DNA of 64,000 nucleotides from assembly GCF_021165755.1 (NCBI RefSeq), contig NZ_CP088942.1, forward strand, positions 1 to 64,000, in the 5' to 3' direction. The stretch comes from Borrelia sp. RT5S. GTDB taxonomy: Bacteria > Spirochaetota > Spirochaetia > Borreliales > Borreliaceae. The notes beneath the pieces were generated by a model. That model ran no database searches and was not told the origin of the DNA. It saw nothing but the letters and a program-made list of their open reading frames with translations. The position numbers and the translations under genes are program-made. Positions 61,753 through 64,000 of this stretch are shown here, piece after piece. Numbering within the stretch: position 1 is the stretch's first letter; each line of letters starts with the position of its first letter.

Positions 61753-62733
61753 CTAGAGCTTAGTTGCAAGCTCAATAATCTTCTTTAATTCTTCTCTCAC
61801 CCGTGTAGCATCATTCTTTGTTGCTGCTGTTCTTATTATTCTTTGTACGTTCTTTATGAAATTACTTCTTGGCTTAGTAAATGAATCAAATATTTTGCCA
61901 AGCTCATCGATTTCGCTCTTATCGCTCTTAATTTTTTCAAGAATATTGTCTCTTAACAGCTCATTAAATATCTTTCTAGTAGTATCTTCAAGATCAACTA
62001 ATATTTTAAATACATCGGATACTACTTTTATTTCTGTTGTCTTGCCACTATCAATTGATAATGTCTTAATTGCTTTATTTAAAGCTTGAATTGCAGTATT
62101 ACTGTGGCCTAGGCTTGCATGAATTTTATCCTTGTCTGCTTTTATAACACTTCTTATCTCTGAAGGTATTTCCACTTCATTCTTTGTTGCCAACTTATTA
62201 AATCGTGTCTTTAAGCCTTCCAATCCTCTTTTGTACTTATTTATCTTAGCGTTTAATACCCTAAACGCTTTCTCAGCTTCAGCTTTTGCCGCTGCCGCTG
62301 CTTTCTTTTTTGCATCTTCTTCAACTTTCCTTGCCTGATTTTCATCATCTGCCTTCCCAGCTTCCCCTTCTGCCTTTGAAACGTCAGCCGCCTTTACATT
62401 GCCTATTGCCTCTACATTATCATCCTTGCCCGCTACTTTCTCATTATCCGCTTCCTTTGCCTCGTTTACTGCCTCATTACCATCCGCTTGTACAATTTCA
62501 TCCATTGCCCCTAATTCTTCCTCCACATCCTCTACTAGTCCGTCCTCGCCTGTCTCTACCTCATTCTGTTCTGGCACTGCTTCATTTAGCGCTGTTTCAT
62601 TTTTATTTGTTTTTGCACCTAAAGTTTTTGTATTCTCTGGTTTTGTGCCTCCATTACCAAGCTTACCTAGATTACAAGAAGCCACCAAAGCTACAGCCAA
62701 TACTAGAGGCAATATCATATTAATCTTCTTCAT
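61753..62733 (-). CDS. BTA121-domain lipoprotein with long acidic linker, cluster B
   Basis: A 326-residue lipoprotein. ATG 62733 has AAGGAG upstream; the open frame runs 26 codons further through AT-rich DNA. Leader ends ALVASC (Cys about 20). Residues 30-150 are an acidic linker (EDVEEELGAMDEIV, repeated (D/G)N(E/V)(A/K) units). Core KIHASLGHSNTAIQALNKAIKTLSI lies near residue 205, then LVDLEDTTRKIFNELLRDNILEKIKSDKSEIDELGKIFDSF. It lacks the conserved final segment of the family. First gene of cluster B in transcription order. Confidence 0.8.
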   Translation of the reverse strand: MKKINMILPLVLAVALVASCNLGKLGNGGTKPENTKTLGAKTNKNETALNEAVPEQNEVETGEDGLVEDVEEELGAMDEIVQADGNEAVNEAKEADNEKVAGKDDNVEAIGNVKAADVSKAEGEAGKADDENQARKVEEDAKKKAAAAAKAEAEKAFRVLNAKINKYKRGLEGLKTRFNKLATKNEVEIPSEIRSVIKADKDKIHASLGHSNTAIQALNKAIKTLSIDSGKTTEIKVVSDVFKILVDLEDTTRKIFNELLRDNILEKIKSDKSEIDELGKIFDSFTKPRSNFIKNVQRIIRTAATKNDATRVREELKKIIELATKL

Positions 62734-62828
62734 TTCACTCTCCTTATTACTTCTATAATAGTTATTATTAAATAACTTTATATTATAATAATAATATTTA
62801 TTTAGTTTCATTATAAACTAAGACAATA

Positions 62829-62857
62829 ATTATACTCTAAAATTTGTAAAAATCCAG
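62829..62857 (-). promoter_or_regulatory. Cluster B promoter
   Basis: CTGGAT (62857-62852), a 17-bp spacer and a perfect TATAAT (62834-62829), upstream of the gene starting at 62733. Confidence 0.65.
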
Positions 62858-63287
62858 TTTTTTTGGAAAAAATTAATTTTTGATTGTCCGTATTTCAGAT
62901 CTACTCTTTGCTATATAAGAAAATATGTCTTTATATATTTTTCTAATTATTTTTGGAAAATTGATTCTGAATCAAAAGAAATTGATTACAACTTTGTAAA
63001 AGCAAGACATTTCGCAAACAACGGGCACATTAAAGATCAGGAACTACTAGAAACGAAAGATAAAACAAGATAACTGGACTAGAATAAAAGACAGCTAAAA
63101 TAGCCGAGGCAGTATTAGGAAATCAAGACCTCCTAGTACTGTCCTCATACCTTAGAACAATGTTATAGCAAAATGTATATATTTAAATTAAATACCATAT
63201 TTTTATTATAAATTTATACTGATTAATAATGTTAATCAACATAACCTTTAATTTTAAGATAAACCTATGTGTTTATTTTAAAAAGAG
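62858..63287. other. Non-coding interval, about 0.4 kb
   Basis: No supported gene. It holds an imperfect inverted repeat at 63106-63120 (GAGGCAGTATTAGGA) and 63131-63146 (TCCTAGTACTGTCCTC), 140-180 bp past the stop of the gene at 63288 and possibly its terminator. Confidence 0.45.
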
Positions 63288-63947
63288 TTATTCATTCCAT
63301 ACTGGAGTTTTAAAATCATATTTGGATAAAAAATTATCAACTTTTAAATTATACTCTTTATTATCATGAGAAATTAAAGTAAATCTTAACATCTCCTGAT
63401 TAACTAAGGAGTTAAATAAGGCGTCGTTGAATGCAATTTTGAAAACATTTACTACCCGTACTGGATATTGTCCCAAATTCTTGTCATTAACATCACCCCT
63501 ACCAATCTGAAAATACGCTACGCTTGCAGACCCAAAATCCGGTTCAACCATATGGTGTTGTCTATATAGCCTGGCATCCAGTTCATTAAAGATTACATTC
63601 TTAAAATTCATTAGAAATCCATTATTGATTACAACGAATTCCAGGTAGTAAGATGGATAAGAATCTATTAAATTGCGCTTTCCTTGCTCATCTAGTCGCT
63701 TAAAACTCTCAGAGTTAGGGTTTACATCTAATTTCTTAAAAAAGATACTCTTAATACTTCCAGACTCAAATTCTTGAAAATAAGATCTACTCATAATGAC
63801 ATCGTCATTTAAGCTATTGGAATAATATATCCCTTCTTTAGTACTATCCGTATTTGTAAATATGTTAAATAGCACCACAAGAATTGAAAAACAAAATACA
63901 AATAACCCAATAAGTATTATTAATGAAATATACTTAACAGCACTCAT
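63288..63947 (-). CDS. Membrane-anchored/secreted protein, paralogue of the 46.6-kb gene
   Basis: A 219-residue protein with an N-terminal hydrophobic segment (about residues 8-30, ISLIILIGLFVFCFSILVVLF) without a clear cleavage site, so it may be anchored. The body matches the protein at 46642-47226 in two stretches: MNFKNVIFNELDAR and FTLISHDNKEYNLKVDNFLSKYDF. GGAG precedes ATG 63947. It is the last gene of the window; upstream lies only 53 bp of AT-rich DNA. Function unknown. Confidence 0.7.
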   Translation of the reverse strand: MSAVKYISLIILIGLFVFCFSILVVLFNIFTNTDSTKEGIYYSNSLNDDVIMSRSYFQEFESGSIKSIFFKKLDVNPNSESFKRLDEQGKRNLIDSYPSYYLEFVVINNGFLMNFKNVIFNELDARLYRQHHMVEPDFGSASVAYFQIGRGDVNDKNLGQYPVRVVNVFKIAFNDALFNSLVNQEMLRFTLISHDNKEYNLKVDNFLSKYDFKTPVWNE

Positions 63948-64000
63948 GTGTTCTCCATTGAATAACTTTATGTAGAGTCAACTCAAAAATCCATCAACAT

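Overview
The window looks like part of the large linear plasmid (megaplasmid) of a relapsing-fever group Borrelia. This rests on four things: AT-rich DNA with a very high density of spirochaete lipoproteins (hydrophobic leader ending in a Cys box), a plasmid-borne thyX-nrdI-nrdE-nrdF operon (Lyme-group Borrelia lack ribonucleotide reductase), a long array of BTA121-domain surface lipoproteins, and a block of the Borrelia-specific 'DUF' phage genes known from cp32/lp54. No telomere, partition locus or plasmid replication gene was recognised, so this is an internal segment. From about 22 kb onward almost every gene is on the minus strand.

Layout. 0-9 kb: unrecognised lipoproteins and secreted proteins on both strands (including a 598-aa lipoprotein with a three-fold internal repeat and a divergent coiled-coil neighbour sharing a 14-bp inverted repeat) and an AzgA/PbuG-type purine permease. 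9-16 kb: lipoproteins, three of which (8.9, 11.1 and 12.2 kb) are paralogues with a helical domain that resembles CspZ (BbCRASP-2, factor H binding). 16-20.4 kb: nrdF, nrdE, nrdI and thyX, read on the minus strand in the order thyX-nrdI-nrdE-nrdF. 20.4-26 kb: a 0.9-kb non-coding stretch and assorted lipoproteins. 26.3-34.4 kb: cluster A of BTA121-type lipoproteins (seven intact, one frameshifted remnant). 34.6-46.0 kb: a phage structural cassette in the order portal, scaffold/protease position, DUF228, putative capsid, connectors, sheath-like DUF787, tube position, two small chaperone-position genes, a frameshifted gene in the tape-measure position, tail/baseplate proteins, and a spike protein with an HTH apex motif. 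46.2-50.3 kb: a small membrane protein, secreted proteins and two Mlp-like lipoproteins. 51.0-62.7 kb: cluster B, eleven tandem BTA121-type genes in about 1.1-kb units, each with similar terminator hairpins and nearly all with the same unusual promoter. 63.3 kb: a paralogue of the 46.6-kb gene.

How it fits together (inference). The permease and the RNR/ThyX operon give the plasmid a nucleotide-supply function: import purines, reduce ribonucleotides, make dTMP. The lipoprotein arrays form a large surface repertoire, probably host- or tick-phase regulated as a regulon through the shared CTRGAW-N17-TATAAT promoter. The phage cassette lacks terminase, DUF276 (baseplate J) and lysis genes within the window and has one frameshifted gene, so it looks like a domesticated or decaying prophage segment. 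All family assignments are from memory of sequence patterns and gene order, without database searches.
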